A stretch of DNA of 64,000 nucleotides from Bacteroidota bacterium. Its GTDB lineage: Bacteria; Bacteroidota; Ignavibacteria; Ignavibacteriales; Ignavibacteriaceae. The DNA is taken from assembly GCA_021831685.1 (NCBI GenBank), contig JAKBMG010000175.1, positions 62,001 through 126,000 of the forward strand. The letters run 5' to 3'. Positions 62,860 through 64,000 of this stretch are shown piece after piece. The notes under the pieces were generated by a model that did not search any database, was not told the DNA's origin, and saw only the letters and a list, made by a program, of their open reading frames with translations. The translations under genes were made by a program, and so were the position numbers. Position 1 is the first letter of the stretch, and each line of letters opens with the position of its first letter.

Positions 62860-64000
62860 TTAGCTTTCTTTGTTAAATCTATTATCAAGAATATCTTCAA
62901 GATATTTTTTTATTGAATCTACTTTAATTGATTTTACTACATCGCTGGCAAACGCATGAATCAAAATTGTGCGAGCTGTTTCTTCGCCGATGCCTCTAGA
63001 TTTTAAATAAAACATCGATTCATCATCTAGTTGACCTATAGTCGCGCCGTGCGAGCATTTAACATCATCCGCAAATATTTCAAGCTGGGGTTTTGTATTT
63101 ACCAATGCTTCATTCGATAAAATTATATTATTGTTTTCCTGGAATGCATTTGTCTTTTGGGCGTTAGGTCTCACCATGACTTTTCCGTTAAATACTCCTC
63201 GGGATTTTCCGTCAAGAATTCCTTTAAAGTGCTCATGACTGTTGCAGTACGGTTTTGCATGATCAATCATTGTGTGTGTATCGTGCAATTGCGTGCCGTC
63301 TGTTAAATAAAGACCGTTCAATGTGCATTCGCCGCCTTCTCCGTTGAACCGCGATGAAATATCTTCTCTTGAAATTTCAGCTCCGAATGAAATTGAGGCT
63401 GATTCATAATTGCTGTTTCTTTCCTGGTCGATTTCTGTTCTCGAAATATGAAATGAGCTTCTGCTTTCTTCCTGTATCTTTATATGATTAATCGTTGCAT
63501 TATCACCGACTACAATTTCCGTAACTGCGTTTGTGAAATAAACATTATCCTCAAGAGAAACATAGTGCTCGATAATAGTCGCTTTAGAATTTGTACCTGC
63601 AATAAATAAATTCCTAGGTTGAATTAAAGGCTGATTATTGCTTGAGGTCGAGATAAACAAAACTAAAATCGGATCTTCGATATATCTATTGTCAGGTATG
63701 TAAATAAATGCTCCGTCTTTTGTGTACGCCGTGTTTAGCGCAGAGAATACATTGTCTTGGAAACCTGCATATTTGTTATAATGTTTCTGGAATAATTCGT
63801 GATTTGCATTAAATGCTACGGAAAGATTTTCTATTTTAATTATTTTATCTAAGCCGTTAGACAGCGATAATCTGTCAGAGTAAATGCCGTCGACAAAAAC
63901 TATTTGATTCTTAAATGAATTCTTGAATTGGAAATGTGCTATTTCCTTAGCGGTAATTTCATGCTTTTCAACTACAGGGTTAAAATTATATCTTAATAAA
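62860..64000 (-). CDS. sufD: Fe-S cluster assembly scaffold protein SufD, 5' end outside window
   Basis: Open to the window edge (about 380 residues seen), so the N-terminus is missing; the TTG at 63660 is only an internal codon. The C-terminal part reads FSALNTAYTKDGAFIYIPDN, then RNLFIAGTNSKATIIEHYVS, GEGGECTLNGLYLTDGTQLH, DTHTMIDHAKPYCNSHEHFK and KCSHGATIGQLDDESMFYLK, then SRGI, the SufB/SufD parallel beta-helix signature ending with HGAtiGqLd. SufD is distinguished from SufB by position before sufS. sufB and sufC should lie to the right. Confidence 0.9.
   Translation of the reverse strand, partial: LLRYNFNPVVEKHEITAKEIAHFQFKNSFKNQIVFVDGIYSDRLSLSNGLDKIIKIENLSVAFNANHELFQKHYNKYAGFQDNVFSALNTAYTKDGAFIYIPDNRYIEDPILVLFISTSSNNQPLIQPRNLFIAGTNSKATIIEHYVSLEDNVYFTNAVTEIVVGDNATINHIKIQEESRSSFHISRTEIDQERNSNYESASISFGAEISREDISSRFNGEGGECTLNGLYLTDGTQLHDTHTMIDHAKPYCNSHEHFKGILDGKSRGVFNGKVMVRPNAQKTNAFQENNNIILSNEALVNTKPQLEIFADDVKCSHGATIGQLDDESMFYLKSRGIGEETARTILIHAFASDVVKSIKVDSIKKYLEDILDNRFNKES

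Overview
The window is 64 kb of A+T-rich bacterial chromosome. The exported proteins point to the Bacteroidota/Chlorobi side of the tree, most likely an Ignavibacteria-type organism (Ignavibacterium/Melioribacter relatives; this is inference). The evidence is a C-terminal type IX secretion sorting domain with the YPNPFNPSTTI motif, a PorV/PorQ-family barrel, several small outer-membrane barrels, a group 3b [NiFe] hydrogenase with its Hyp maturation genes, and dispersed palindromes of a kind common in that group.

Layout. 1-2001 is the 5' part of a LysM lytic transglycosylase gene. 2002-11390 is an accessory island that I read as a decayed integron. Each minus-strand cargo gene (acetyltransferase, bestrophin-like membrane protein, nucleotidyltransferase antitoxin, type IX-secreted protein, clostripain plus outer-membrane barrel, one unknown) is followed within a few bases by an imperfect inverted repeat that opens with RYYYAAC and closes with GTTRRRY-like cores, as attC sites do. 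A truncated integron-type integrase lies at the promoter-proximal end. Two group II intron-like remnants sit in the attC cores. 11724-21298 is housekeeping, all minus strand: acyl-CoA carboxylase beta, an ABC ATPase/permease pair, an MBL hydrolase, aroC, degP/htrA, recO, mtnA and an FKBP isomerase. 21889-25865 is a second, smaller island on the plus strand: Gam-like and OB-fold-like phage-type genes, an integrase C-terminal scrap, two barrels and a methyltransferase with attC-like repeats, then IS3 and histidine-kinase fragments.

25925-32145 is a thiamine operon (thiS-thiC-thiE2-thiD-thiE-thiG-thiH) led by a TPP riboswitch, with a divergent ThiF/MoeB-rhodanese gene beside it. 33595-39337 (minus) is hypA-B-F-C-D-E. 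39700-44829 (plus) is the group 3b hydrogenase: beta, a separate cyclic-nucleotide-binding protein, gamma, delta, alpha and a maturation protease. The two operons diverge from a 362-bp region containing an FNR/CRP-like palindrome. 44993-45855 is transposase debris, followed by tRNA-Ser(UGA).

46382-59668 is mixed: a histidinol-phosphatase-like enzyme, YceI, 6-phosphogluconolactonase with a GH13 enzyme, a 34-residue membrane protein, a TlpA thioredoxin, a NarX/NarL-type two-component system followed by two stand-alone receiver proteins, PorV and phosphoglycerate mutase. 59680-64000 (minus) is the distal part of a SUF iron-sulfur operon: sufD (cut by the window end)-sufS-sufU-DUF59 protein-bacilliredoxin-Rrf2 regulator.

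The strongest leads are the two decayed integrons whose integrases point the same way as their cassettes, the group II intron remnants in the attC cores, and the cyclic-nucleotide-binding protein built into the hydrogenase operon. All functions come from reading the sequence; no database search was run.
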